From: Conidiobolus incongruus B7586 | Taxonomy: Eukaryota > Entomophthoromycota > Entomophthoromycetes > Entomophthorales > Conidiobolaceae | Assembly: GCA_000697335.1 (NCBI GenBank) | Contig: JNEM01008377.1 | Location: forward strand, 1-62,489 | Length of the DNA stretch: 62,489 bases | Reading direction: 5' to 3' | Shown: in pieces, positions 24,444 to 36,875 of the stretch | How positions within the stretch are numbered: the first letter of the stretch is position 1 | Layout of the letters: the number at the start of each line of letters is the position of its first letter | The notes under the pieces: generated by a model | The model's input: the letters and a program-made list of their open reading frames with translations, nothing else | Told to the model about the DNA's origin: nothing | Databases searched by the model: none | Position numbers and translations under genes: made by a program

Positions 24444-25569
24444 TTAGTTAGGGGCCAATTCAGTAACCAACTGGTCCAAATAATCTCCAACTCGAACTAT
24501 GTGAGATTCGTCAATAATGTCACGAATTAGCATCTCCTCAACCCAACTATGTCCATTACGATTCGTGAAACTATCGTAACGACTGTCTGGACTCAAATCG
24601 GCTACCTCGACGATGTGATTCATGGCGACTGCTGATTGGTAGCCGTTGTAGTGAATATTGTCCATATTGAATATGTATTTGGTAGCAAGCATAAAGGGCT
24701 TAGCAAGATAGGTGAAAACGAAATCACCAACCATTCCACCCGCAATATTACTTGGGACGGTGTTAGGATTGCCTAAATAGCTTCTGATATTCATCTTATG
24801 GTGCTGGTACCTCTGGTTCAAGTGAGCACTTGCTAAATTCACAACATATTTGGTACTTCCGTAGGGATTTTCGCCCTTAACGCATTGAATATCGTCAATA
24901 TTGAAGAATATGGGCAAACCTTCGGGTGATGTGGTCCATATGACTTTTGGATTAGGTGCTTTGAGCATCAAGTCTTCCACCATACGACTTAATAAATAGT
25001 GGCCGAATACGTTTACCGCAAAGTAACGATACAGGTTGTCTGACGTGATCTGAGTATTGTCGTGGAGAATAAATGGAGGGTTGGTGAAACACGCTTTCAT
25101 ATCAGTGAAAAAACATTTGACGAGTCCCACTGGATCAATACCTCTACTGAATATAGCACCTGCGTTAAGAAACAAATAATCGATATGATTAACCCTAAAA
25201 ACTTTTAGTAATCGATATTCAAGACAAATTTCAATCAACTTACTTTTGAATTAAGATCTCTACAGCACTCTTTACCTGGTCTACAGTCTCCACACTACAA
25301 ATCCAAGGCACGAGCGTGACTAATTTATCTTCCAACTTGACAACATCACGAATACTTAAGTTCAAAACAACCTGGTCTGCACAATTCTCGAATTTCTTAT
25401 TACTTCGAACTCCAACGAAGATTTGGGTAGGTTCTTGAGCTTTTTCTATAAGACGACGTATGATACCAATACCTAGTTCTCTGAATATTGTTTTAGATTA
25501 TTAGATACATATTTTATATGTACATATTGGTTGTTACCCATTAGCTCCAGTAATTACTATATTGATCAT
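24444..25569 (-). CDS. ERG27: 3-keto-sterol reductase-like short-chain dehydrogenase, copy A
   Basis: Three exons: 25569-25538 (32 nt), 25480-25244 and 25194-24444; 339 residues. Intron 1 cuts the Rossmann motif: MINIVITGAN joins GELGIG to give TGANGELG. Other SDR marks are LNAGAIF (NAG motif), NLYRYFAVNVFGHYLL, IWTTSPEG (catalytic Ser region) and the YGSTK catalytic Tyr-Lys. The NPNTVPSNI segment and the C-terminal YNGYQSAVAMNHIVE followed by SRYDSFTNRNG resemble yeast Erg27 and HSD17B7. Those reduce the 3-keto group after C4 demethylation in ergosterol synthesis, at the ER or lipid droplets. A tandem paralog lies 3,448 bases to the right. Which copy does the ergosterol step is not clear from sequence. 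Confidence 0.85.
24748..24907 (-). repeat. Perfect 160-base identity tract shared with copy B
   Basis: Every base from 24748 to 24907 equals 28196 to 28355, whereas the 147 bases on its left differ at several dozen sites. It covers the catalytic YGSTK region of the reductase. Confidence 0.95.
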
Positions 25570-27891
25570 TATTTATTTTATTTTTTGTTGACAATTTTAA
25601 TTGAATAAAGAATAAAGAATAGTATAAATAAACTATTTAAATAGCATATGAAATCCTAGTTGATAAAATTTCAATTCCAAAATTGGTAATTGACGGAAAA
25701 TGACTAAAATTGTTGATAGATTTAGCACAGAAAGTTTAGAATTTTAGTTGAGAATTTTTTAATTTGTAAAGATCTTTTTTTGGATTGTTATTTTTTAAAT
25801 GGCTATAGTTTTGGGAAACTATTTAAAATCTATTGAATAATAATTTATTAATTAATCATGAGTAATATAATGATATATGAATTATAAATTAATAATGGAT
25901 TTATTAAAAGATACAGTATTATCTAATTGTTTGAAGTATCAAGTATTTTATAATAATTTGATTCTATGAAGTTTGCAAGTTTATTATAATGAATAATTTT
26001 ATGATGAATCCACAGATTATTTCCATTATTTTTAAAAAATACTTCATAGTATTCGGTTTAACAGCTCAATGAAAATCATCCATCAATTACATTAGCTATA
26101 CGACATCACAAATGGTTAAAAATGTATCACATATATAATACTTAAATCTACATTTTTTATTTTATTTTAATCTTGAATTTAAACTTATTTACAAAAATGA
26201 ATAGTTTACAAAATAAATCAAACATTGAATCCATTACTTACTAAATTTTCAAGATGTAGTAGTAAATAACATGTTAATTAGAGTTTTGATTTTACAAAAT
26301 AATCAATTACATATCAATAATCATTATATTGGAATACAATTCAATATCAAGCTATCTATTGATAGTATAGTAATATAAATAGTTAATTACAATAAAAAAT
26401 AAAGAGTTTGTTGAGATCAAAATATTCCCAAAATTTCAAATTGTAAATTCCTCCTTTTGATAAAAATGCAAATAAATGTTATGTTTACTAAATGCTCTTT
26501 ATATTTCATTGTAAGAATTTATTACTTTAAAGTAATGGGAAATCTTTTAATTTCTGATTTTTCAAACATATTATTAATTTGAAATAAATAAATATATACA
26601 AAGTTAATAGGAAATTATATATTTTTAATATATATATATAATAATTTTTTTGATTAAAATATTAATTTTTTAAAATTAGTTATTTAATTTAATTATACTT
26701 AAATTAAATAGTAATTATTAAAAGTTTTATTTTAATATTAATAAAACTTAACTATAAACCTTTTAAAATTATTTAAATTTATAAATAGTTTTTAATAATG
26801 AAATATTATTTAAATCAATAATTTATTACTAGGTAAATTATTTTAAAATTAAAAAACACAAATTAATATGTAAAATTAAATTAAATTAACCTTCTTTATA
26901 AATTCTTTTAAATAAACATTTTATTAATAAGTGAATATTAATTATTATAATAAATTATAATAGTATATACTATTTTTATTTAGTTTTTAAAGGAAATTAA
27001 TTAATAGTAAATTTTATATTGTTTTTTTAAATAAAAGTATTTTTAATTAGTGTTCTAAATATAATTTAAGAAAACTTAATATTTTGCATAATAATTATAA
27101 AATATATAAATTTAAAATTGTAAAAAATTTTCTAATTAAAAATAATTAAAAAAAACTACCACATCTAATATATTCTTTAAATTATAATTTATGTAATTAT
27201 AATTACTTTAAGTAATTAAAAAACTACCTTATAAGAAAGAAAATTTTTATAGGAAAATTTAATTAGTTTGTGAAATATTAAATTTTAATCTTTAATAAAA
27301 AAAATTATTTTTTAAGTATTAGAAATTTGTTAAAAATATAACAAAAAGTCATTAATAATAAAAAAACTATTAAATTTATATTATATATTTATTTTTATAT
27401 ATCATATATTAAAATATTTATTTATTTTTAATTACAAAAAATTCCCATTATTTAAAATACAAAACAATAATTTAAATATTATATGACCATGTTTATTTCT
27501 CAATGAAAATTTAAAATATAAATGATGATATTATGTTAGTATTTCTTATACTATCAATCTACCATAGTTTGTAAGTTAATAAGAATTGTTAAATAATATA
27601 GTATAGAAACAAAGTGAGACTATTATAATCAATGCTACTTTAATATGTTTGAACCTTGATAAGAACAAGAGTGACAGTGATTAATAAGAGTCTGTAAAGT
27701 AATATATCTATAATATGGGAGGTTAGTGCATAATATACATTAATTTTGAGATAACAAATCATTTGGAGATTGAAATATGATTTTTAATTTCTACATTCAA
27801 AATTTTAATGGAAAATATATCTTTGAATCAATTGGTATTTAAATAATTAAAAATAATTGAACTTTATAAATTGTCTAAGACTAAATGATCA
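25570..27891. other. AT-rich spacer between the tandem reductase copies
   Basis: No gene seen on either strand. Very high A+T with many homopolymer runs. No similarity to the spacer beyond the second copy was noticed. Confidence 0.55.
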
Positions 27892-29010
27892 TTATTTAGG
27901 AGCCAATTCAGTAATCAATTGATCCAAATAATCCCCAATTCGAGCAACGTGTGTTTCATCAATGAATTCACTAATTGGAGTCTCCTCCACCCAGCTATAC
28001 CCGTTACGATCCGTCAAGCTGTTGTAACGTTTGTCTATACTCAGATCAGCTACTTCGACAATATGATTCAAAGCAATGGCAGCTTGGTAACCGTTGTAGT
28101 GAATACCATCTAAATTGAATATGTATTTGGTAGCGAGCATAAAAGGTCTAGCTAGATAATAGAAGATGAAATCGCCAACTATACGTCTAGCGAGGTTACT
28201 TGGGACGGTGTTAGGATTGCCTAAATAGCTTCTGATATTCATCTTATGGTGCTGGTACCTCTGGTTCAAGTGAGCACTTGCTAAATTCACAACATATTTG
28301 GTACTTCCGTAGGGATTTTCGCCCTTAACGCATTGAATATCGTCAATATTGAAGAGTTTGGTATTACCTTCTGTAGATGTGGTCCATATGATTTTTGGAT
28401 CAGGCGCTTTGAGCATCAAGTCTTCCACCATACGACTTAGGAGATAGTGACTAAATACGTTCACCGCAAAGTAGCGATATAAATTGTCCGACGTGATCTG
28501 AGTATTGTCGTGGAGGATATATGGAGGGTTGTATAGACACCCCTTGACATCCATGAAAAAAGTATTTATGAGCCTCATGGGATCAATACCTCTGCTGAAT
28601 ATAGCACCTGCATTTAGGTAGAGATAGTCAATATGGTGAACCCTAAACACTTTTAGTAATCGATATTCAGCACGAATTCTAATTAACTTACTTTTGAATC
28701 AATTCCACTACAGCACTCTTTACCTGATCAACAGTTTCCAAATTACATATCCAAGGAATCAAAGTTACCAATTTATCTTCCAATTTGACGACATCACGAA
28801 TACCCAAATTTAATACCACCTGATCAGCGCAATACACAAATTTTTTATGACTTCGAACTCCAACGAAGATTTGGGTAGGTTCTTGAGCTTTTTCTATAAG
28901 ACGACTTATGATACCAATACCTAATACCCTGATTAATTTTGTTAGTTTAAAGATATTATGATATATCTAGGTCATTACCCACTAGATCCTGTAATCACTA
29001 TATTAATCAT
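27892..29010 (-). CDS. 3-keto-sterol reductase-like short-chain dehydrogenase, copy B
   Basis: Exons 29010-28979, 28928-28692 and 28642-27892 are exactly the lengths of copy A, again 339 residues; intron 2 is also 49 nt and near-identical, while intron 1 is 7 nt shorter. The cofactor motif is TGSSGVLGIG, with NAG at LNAGAIF and the YGSTK catalytic pair. Compared with copy A it differs in the loop after IWTTS (TEGNTKLF against PEGLPIFF) and near NTVPSN, the substrate-side regions, so substrate preference may have shifted. The open frame without indels argues that it is functional. Assigned as an ERG27/HSD17B7 relative by comparison with copy A. Confidence 0.83.
28196..28355 (-). repeat. Perfect 160-base identity tract shared with copy A
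   Basis: Partner of 24748-24907. A second, 56-base perfect match links 28850-28905 with 25402-25457. Confidence 0.95.
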
Positions 29011-29820
29011 TTTATTGTATTATAATATTATCTATTTGAATATTAATTTGAATTCAATGAAAATAGTTCAGTCATTGACAATCCTTTTTATACCTCATTC
29101 TCAACCTGATTTTTAAAATTCATTCCCATTTATCCAAATTATAATTCAGGGGATTGTCTAAATTCAGGGTTTAAGAAAATATCAATAATTCACTAATCAC
29201 TTCAAAAAGTTTTTGATTATTTTTTAATAAAAATTATAATCAAAATTACACTTATCAAAAATAGTTGTATAAAAATAGTATATTGTCCATCACACAAAGA
29301 GTATTGAGTTGAATTTAGTATTATTATTTTCTAAATATTAGTTAAAAAATATTAAGATATATTGAATATTGATATTGCAAATTATTATTTATTTAGTCAA
29401 AAAAGTGATTAACTAAAAAAATCTCTGAGATCACTATAAGTTATTTCAATTATAGTGTACATTTTAATAGCTTTAATGCTTATTAATTATTTCAAATCTA
29501 TCAAATAGTAATTAGCTATTTATTTACCAATATGCTAAAACCTGATAAAATTAGGACAATATTATAATTAATTTATTAAATGATAATATGATATAAGTTA
29601 CTATATCAAAATATCAAATATGAGTGAAATATATTAATTAAACCAAGTTTTTAAAGTTCGTATAGGTATACTTATATATTAAATTTTTCGTTTTCCATAT
29701 ATCACTTTTTTCTTTAATAATTAATCTTTAAGATAATCGATTGAACCTAATGAATTATGTTAGTAGTAAAACCAATACGAAATATCTAGAAATAACAATG
29801 TATGATCCTCCACCTATTAT
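29011..29820. other. AT-rich spacer
   Basis: 5' region of reductase copy B and 3' flank of the TLC-domain gene. No gene seen. Confidence 0.55.
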
Positions 29821-30796
29821 TTATTGTGCTTTAGATTTAGAATTCAACTTATTAACAACAGTTTGAATAATTTTAAAAAACCAAAATAAATTCAAACCAG
29901 TACTCGTCAAATTTAATAGGATATAGAAATAAGTTAATACTGTGTTCAGTGGATGTTGATGAGTTAATAATGATACTAATAATACAATGTTAGTTATAAA
30001 TGAACTAATATATGAGAGATGAATTACCTATAAAACGTAATGTAAAATAAACTCCAAATAACACTCTTACTATGAAAAATATGATAATCAATAGGATTCC
30101 ATTAATTAATTGAAATTTGGAGCCATTGTAACCCAATTTGGTCTAAAATTATTAGTTAATATCAATAATAAAAGTATAATGAACGTATGGTAAGTTACTA
30201 AAAACCAATTAATATTCAAAAATGGAGTACTACATTCATATAATAATATTACAGCTCCAAAGTAATGCATAGCTGGTTTCTAATATTACTATTAGTGATC
30301 TATGATATCATTATATGAAATAAAGTTACCAAAGTGGGTACAAAAGCGAAAAAACAAACTACACCATGTAATATAAATTGGAAACCTTGACTTTCGTTAA
30401 TTATACATATCATTATATCCCAAATGAAATAACTATAGGCTATGAGTAAATATTAATGGATCACAGCATATATAATAATATTTACCCAATTACAAAACTC
30501 ATCACCCTTGAGGAATAAGTCGTCACAAAAGTAAAAGGCTCGTCGCTAAACCTAGGATCCAACAGTATAGGAATTGCTAAAGTGACTAAAGTCACCGATA
30601 CTACAAAACTAACGAAGTGTAATTGCCAATTACTCTTCTCCTTGTTGGTTAATTTTTGAAAGTGTTCAGGGAATAACTTATCAAGAACAGTTTTGGAATT
30701 ATTATAAAGTGCCGTGAAGAATATTACAGTTGCTAGGATTAGGGGTAATTCTTGAGGAAGTTGGGTTAAGCCTAGAATGTTAGACAGTTGATTCAT
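29821..30796 (-). CDS. TLC-domain multispan membrane protein (TLCD4/TMEM56-like)
   Basis: Five exons: 30796-30486, 30432-30330, 30279-30199, 30142-30028 and 29975-29821; 254 residues, whole codons. Six or so hydrophobic segments are visible: LPLILATVIFFTAL (about 16-29), FVSFVVSVTLVTLAIPILL, GYFIWDIMICII, FILHGVVCFFAFVP, FGAVILLYECSTPFLN and INGILLIIIFFIVRVLFGVY, plus a last one near the C-terminus. The order NWQLHFVSFVVS, YFIWDI, LHGVVC, and E-x-STPFLN is that of TLC (TRAM-LAG1-CLN8) proteins of the TMEM56/TLCD4 type. It lacks the ceramide-synthase Lag1 double-His motif, so ceramide synthase is unlikely. It probably sits in the ER or another endomembrane; its biochemical role is unknown. Confidence 0.85.
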
Positions 30797-31833
30797 TTTT
30801 AATCAGTAATTTACAAACTAAAAAATATACAAGGAAAATAATAGAATGTATGAGAAAAAAACCAAGAAAAAATAATTTAAAGATTGACACTGATCCCTGT
30901 TAAATACAATCAATTAAATCTATGATTTTTTAAAGGTTGTAATACATTCACCAAAGGATTCATCACATGGAATGAAGAGTCAGTCACAATAAGTAATTCA
31001 AAATTTAAATTTAAAGGAATTTTAGCCAATAATATGGGATTTTGAAATCATTGGGAATGAATCCAAAAATTTATTGGAAAACTGATCATTTTAGTTTCCA
31101 TATTTCTTCAATATATATGACTTTGGTTTTTGATTGTTAGTTAACTAAATATGACATATTTAGTTGATATTGTAAGGAGAATTATATCAAAATATAGCTT
31201 TCTAAATATACTGGATACAAAGTACACGTTTTGTCATTTTTTATGGTAAAAAGCAGAAATGAAAAGAATCATATAATAAAAAGGGATTAAATTTGGCTCG
31301 AATAATTTTAATATATCTTATGGTTATTATTAATTACAATATTTTATTATGTAGATTTTAAAAATGAGGGTTATATCCAAAAAAGGAAAATGGGTTAGTA
31401 ATACTATTTATATGAAACTAAAATCAAAAACGTTATTGCTACAATACATTCATATAAAAAATGTATCTACGAAAACTTGAATTTTTTAATACATCTGTGT
31501 ATTCCAATTTAGAGTTTAATTTAATATATTAGTAGATTAATAATATATCATAAAATATTAATATTTATTGAAATTTTAATTTATCAATGGTTAAAAATAA
31601 TATTAAATCAACTTTAATTAAATTTTACAATGTATATAAAAACTATAATGTTGAAATTATAAAATTCAAAATCTTAATTTTGAACTAGGATAAATTCGAC
31701 AATATATTCCCATAATTCAAAATTAGAAGTAAAACAAGAAACAAAAACATAAATAAATGTGATATGAAAAGTCCTAAAGTATAATGAAGGACATTAGAAA
31801 TTATTTTTATATTAATCCATATAAAATCAAAAA
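30797..31833. other. Divergent AT-rich spacer
   Basis: Lies between the TLC-domain gene (minus) and the MED11-like gene (plus). No gene seen. Confidence 0.55.
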
Positions 31834-32302
31834 ATGAGCGAAGCGTTAACCACACCTCAAAGAATTGGAAAATGGCAAGAAGCTGAAAAAGTAAAGTTTA
31901 CTAATTTTATCTTGATATCCAAACTTATATTCCTAATAACTTAGAGGTTTATTGGGTTATTAAATCAAATGGACGATATTATCGAAACGATACCTAAAGA
32001 TACCAAAAATAATGCCGAAATTCAAACGAATCAGGAGGTTTTAAGAACTCAGCTAATGAATTTTTAAAGGAGTTGGAAGTAATTAGCTATATTCATTTAT
32101 ATTCAATATATATTAATTCGAATCTTAGGAAGCTCAATTATTGTTAAGTGAACAATTTAAGCATATCAGTGAATCTGGGAAAATGAATCAATCGGTGACT
32201 TTTGTCTCCAATGTTAATGATCAGATTTAGGATACTGCTAATATGTGCTATACTATGCAAAAGCTTGAAAAGCTATTGGAATTGCCTGGATATGACGAAT
32301 AA
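31834..32302 (+). pseudogene. MED11: Probable Mediator subunit 11-like gene with two breaks
   Basis: Three exons, 31834-31890, 31945-32078 and 32129-32302, joined by normal GT-AG introns. The N-terminus QRIGKWQEAEKRFIGLLNQ then DDIIETIPKDTKN lines up in pattern with MED11 (ERLRALEDIEREIGAILQ in human), and the second helix LKELEEAQLLLSEQFKHI fits the MED11 segment before its linker. With the frame as expected it would be about 121 residues; human MED11 has 117. As written, exon 2 reaches a stop at TTTTTAAAGG (32061-32070), where one T too few puts LKELE out of frame. In exon 3 a TAG (32228-32230) interrupts an otherwise open frame ending at 32302. MED11 is essential in yeast, so this may be a dead extra copy or carry sequence errors. 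The family call rests on pattern, not on strong identity. Confidence 0.45.
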
Positions 32303-32678
32303 AATTTTTATTCTTATTATCTGCTATTGTTGATGTATTATAATATTTGTAATTAATATTTTGAATAATTTAAAATTAAATGAGTTAATTTATATTATCC
32401 CATTTATAAATGAATATGGATATATATTAATAATTAATTGTCAAAGTTTTTAGTTGAAAAATATAAAGTGATTTTGTATGGCACAGAGATTAATTTATTA
32501 TATTTTTAATTAATCAAGATACAGAAAAATAATTTTTTTACTGTAGTAGATAAATTAACGAATAGTGTAACAGGGTGTGGGATTCTAAAATGATATTGAA
32601 AAAATATATTAAATAATCAAATTATTCAATTTGATATCAATTTTTTGATGGTGGGGGCTGGGGTTTTGAGAGTGGAGG
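32303..32678. other. Convergent 3' flanks
   Basis: Spacer between the MED11-like gene and exportin-T. A G-rich stretch near 32648-32688 lies just downstream of the exportin stop. No gene seen. Confidence 0.5.
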
Positions 32679-35600
32679 TTATGTTCTGGCGGATTTAGCA
32701 GATCTCATTAATTCCTAAATAAAATTTAATGTATTGTCTTAGTGGTAATTCATAAATTATGTTACCCTAAAGTATTTTCTAAATCCTTTGACATCTAAGC
32801 TTTGTAAGGCTTCGATATACTCCTGTTGGTGAGCAGGAGAGAAGTTGAAGGAAGGCAAGATAAATTGATGGAGATATTCCAAAAATCGATTACCAGATAC
32901 CTCTAAGAGAGATTTCTGGATTGCAGTACTTTCGTTGAGAACCTAAATAAAAATCAATATCTGTACATATTTAAAAATTATATAATAATTACAATCAAAG
33001 ATTGAGCATCCTCAACATCAAATTCAGCAGATAAGATAACTGAGAACATAGAAGGAATAATTGTCTTGAAGACAAATTCTGAAAATTGGTTGCGGAAGTC
33101 ATCAGTAATAGGAGGATCACGAAGCTTATCAGTTTCTCCTAACCATGTAATGATCATCTTAGAAAGGATATTGAAAGCTAATTTTTGAATCTAGAAATAT
33201 TAAGTTAATAATAGTAAAAAACTGAAAATTTACTAAACTTACAGCTGGCAATCTTATATCCTTGGTAAAATGTTCAACAGATTTTAAGATATCAGGTAAA
33301 ATTGGTTGATTAGCTACAAAGCTGTTAGAGAAGATACGAAATAAAATCTAAAATTAATCATACCTGGTGATCTCAAAATAGCTTCCATATCAGCATTGAA
33401 AATAGCAGTCAAGAAAGTGAGATAAGTTTTCTTGAGTTCAGTGAGTAAATTAGCTTCATCAGTGCCACTGGGATTAATCTCAAAAAATCCAAATGCTTTC
33501 TTGACAAGTATAGAAAGTAACTCATTCATGACAGGAGCGATTTGAATCTAAAAAATAAGTTAAAATGAGAAAATTTTATATTAAACTTGATTGGATCACC
33601 TTGAACTTGAAGGCAACAAAGCCAATGAAGGTTAAGAAGTCAGAAAATTCACCAATTTCACATGCACCAAGCAAACCGTTGATTAAATGAGTAAGATAAG
33701 GCAAAATCTCAGGACCAGCACAAGCGAGGAGACGGGAGAAGGTGTATCTAGACTAAGAAATAATTAATATATAATTATTAAGATAAGAATGAATCGCTTA
33801 CAGCATCACGAATGAGGTGAGATTGACCGGTAACTTCAAGAAGGAGCAAGATAGCTTCCACAGCTTGTTTAAAAATGGGTGTATAGGGAGCAGATGCAGA
33901 TGGGTTCTCTGGAGAGAAATCAGGGAATCCTTTTTAAAATAATTAACAAGTGTGTGTAAAGTAATTATAAATATATTTACCTTTGATGACACCGCCAATA
34001 GCCATTACGATATGATTCAATTGGAGAATAAAAAGAGGATCCTCAGGAATACCTTGCTTAGCCTGCTGAGTACCAGCTTGAATATCGCGAATCATAGGAG
34101 ATAAGATCATCTAAAAAAATTAGAGAAAAGTTTATAGCGATAGACATAATACTTACACCAAGGAAGTTGTTAGTTTGTTCAGCATTTAAATGTTCAGCAG
34201 AACTAATCAACGCGCCAACAGCCTCAAACAAGTAGAGTTGATTGTCAAATTCAGTACCAGTATTTTCATGCTGAGAAGTTGAAACTTCGCCAAAACCAGG
34301 AGGAGGTACTTCAGCACGAATGTGAAGAGCTTTTTGAAGCGATGGTACAATTTGTTCAGTGAATTTTCCAACCTCAGCTTTCAAATTTCTGACAAATTTA
34401 TAGAATAAATACCAGATGCGAGAGCGAACAGAGTTACATGGATTGTATACACCTCTAAAGAGGAATTAATATCATGCCAAAATAATTTGAAAGGATATTT
34501 ACCTTTGATCTAAGAAAGGAGTTAACACAGATAAAACCAAATCAGGTCTGATTTGCAAAAATTGGTAATAGCGAATGACATTTTCAAAGAATCCGACGTG
34601 GATAGAAGGGTGAGTATGGTTCATCACCTGACTGGTGAACATCTTCTCTACCATTACACCTAAAAGAGTCAATTGATTGCCATTGTTTTCATCAACAAAG
34701 ACTGCAGGGCGCTTATTAACTTCACGATAGCTATTGAGCAAGTACAAAGCAAGTTCGATAGGAGTCCAGTCAGAGTCAGCAGTAACAGGAGTTGAAAACA
34801 CAGAGATAACGAAGTTAGAAACATGTTGGTTGAACAAAAGCTCATTAAGAGCACCAATACTTTCGAAGAAAGTCTTCAAATGACGACGCATATCATAAAA
34901 GAGTGCTTCTTCATCTTCATCGGCATCGTCACCCCATTCAGTATCTGGGTCATATTTCATCTTAGTAATGATCACCTTTAATAAATTCTCAAGGAATTGA
35001 TTTTGTTCAGTTGTTAATGGCTGCTTCAATTTCTTTTGTTGATTTTTCAACTATTAAATAAAGATTAGATAAAGAAAAGGAATTACTTTGAATATAAAAA
35101 TTACCAAGTTGATAGATTCATTCACAAATGGATAGACACAGTTAGAGGTGTCGTCAAATTCATCTGATAAGAATTTGAGTAAATGGGGTTGAAGCTCAAC
35201 GATCATTGAGTAACAGGCTTCTTTCACTTGAGGATCGTTGGTCTAAAAAAGAGATAGTTAAATATGTAATAGTTGTGATACGATACTGTAATTACTTGAT
35301 CCCATGCAGTGTGAAGTTCAATACCAAGAGCATTAGTTAACTTAGCGACGTGCTCAACAAACTCAGGATCGTCCTAAAGCAAAGGTTACATAATATTGAA
35401 AAGAAAAAAATTAAAAATTGGTTTACATTAGGAATATTAGGAAGTAATTTTATAACACCAATCATCTGAATAAATTGAACTTGCTCAGCGGGGCGTTTAC
35501 CTTTGCTAACAATCTAAATAATTATTGGATTCAGTAAATTAATATTACATTTATAAATAAATTGGAGAATACCTTAATCAAACATTCACATGCTGCATTT

Positions 35601-36875
35601 CTCAATTGTAAAGAACTAATATTATCGCGAGAAGTTTGGAGCATTTGGAACATTAAATTAACAAATGGTTCAGTGACAACAAGATTGATATCAATCCAAT
35701 CTAGATACATGGATGAATTTATAGAAATTTTGTAATTATAATTTTATATTTTACCAGAATAAACACCCATGACTTCGAAAGCGCGAACAGCTAAATCATA
35801 GTTATGATTCTGATAAAGATAGATGATTTGGAACCAAACAGGGACTAATTGCTGAAGGTCACCTTCTCTCATTTTGTCTTTCTATAAAAAATAATTAAAT
35901 ACAACATTCTTGATGAATATTGAGGTTACTACTTACTAAGTTAGTATTCAAATTGATTTCATCTTTAGAGCGAGCAGTAGTTAAATCAACAACTTCTTGA
36001 TCAATAGCAATCATAACTCTCAAAAAGAAATAGGTCATTCTAACTGATTTAGGAGTGAGAGGATCTTGGTTGACATTGAGTAAAGTAAGCAAATCTTGGA
36101 AGAAAGAGCTCCAGTGATCCATATACAATCTTCTGAATAAATGAGCCATGACAATAGAAAATTTGGTTTCAATGACTATATAAAAATTAGTGAATAATGT
36201 GAAAATGAATATATATTCATTTGTATTACAGGATTCGTCAGGTTGATCAGAGTTAACATAGCAATTCAATAAATAATTCCATAACTGCTCTCTAATCCAC
36301 ATCAAATGCTCTACACTCATTTGAGAGAATCTAAAATTGATTAATTAATATCATCATTAAAATAAATATTCTAAATTATATACCTTTGGCTTAATTGATA
36401 CTCTAAAACTTGTAAAGCAAACTGACGAATATGAGGATTGCTATAAAAAACTATTAGTATATTTTTACTAAAAATAAAATTAAGTCATATAAAATACCGC
36501 TTGGGAATTTGAGTGAAAGCCTCGATACTCAACTGGATACCTTCATCAGATTGCTTCAACTGTTCGCAGTATTGTAGAGCCTAAAAACGACATAATTATT
36601 AAATTTCTGATTTATTATTTCGAATTAAAAAAAAATTAAAGAACTATCAAAGTTATACAAAATGTCGAAATATTCAAAATAATATTTTTATTGACTTTTG
36701 TTGCGAATATATTATTATCAAAATAGGTAGAATAAACTTATTATGATTAGAAGCATTTTTGTAATAAAATAAAATAACAATATGAATATAATAGAATAAA
36801 ATTTACCTGTTGTTGCATTTCCAAGTTGGTAGCTTGGCCGAAGGCAATATTCAGAGCATGTTCTAATTGATCCAT
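32679..36875 (-). CDS. XPOT: tRNA exportin, exportin-T (Los1)
   Basis: About 20 exons with introns mostly 45-90 nt. The HEAT-repeat protein reads, in order: MDQLEHALNIAFGQ; LQYCEQLKQSDEG; IRQFALQVLEYQLSQR; HLFRRLYMDHWSSFFQDLL; TYFFLRVMIAIDQEVVD; VYSGDWIDINLVVTEPFVN; NAACECLIK then IVSKGK; the acidic insert DTEWGDDADEDEEALFYDMR; FFENVIRYYQFLQI; VLTPFLDQR; VRSRIWYLFYKFVRNLK; and FVFKTIIPSMF near the end. Each block matches human XPOT in order (for example VRSRTAYLFSRFVKSL). The last exon, 32714-32679, gives ELMRSAKSART, like the basic end of XPOT; without that intron the frame would stop early. Exportin-T carries mature tRNA with RanGTP through nuclear pores. The start is the first ATG (36875). 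Confidence 0.95.

Noticed and set aside
32757-32766. Stop after KYFRVT as the end of exportin-T
   Set aside because: A good 51-nt GT-AG intron starts there and adds a short basic last exon like that of other exportin-T proteins.
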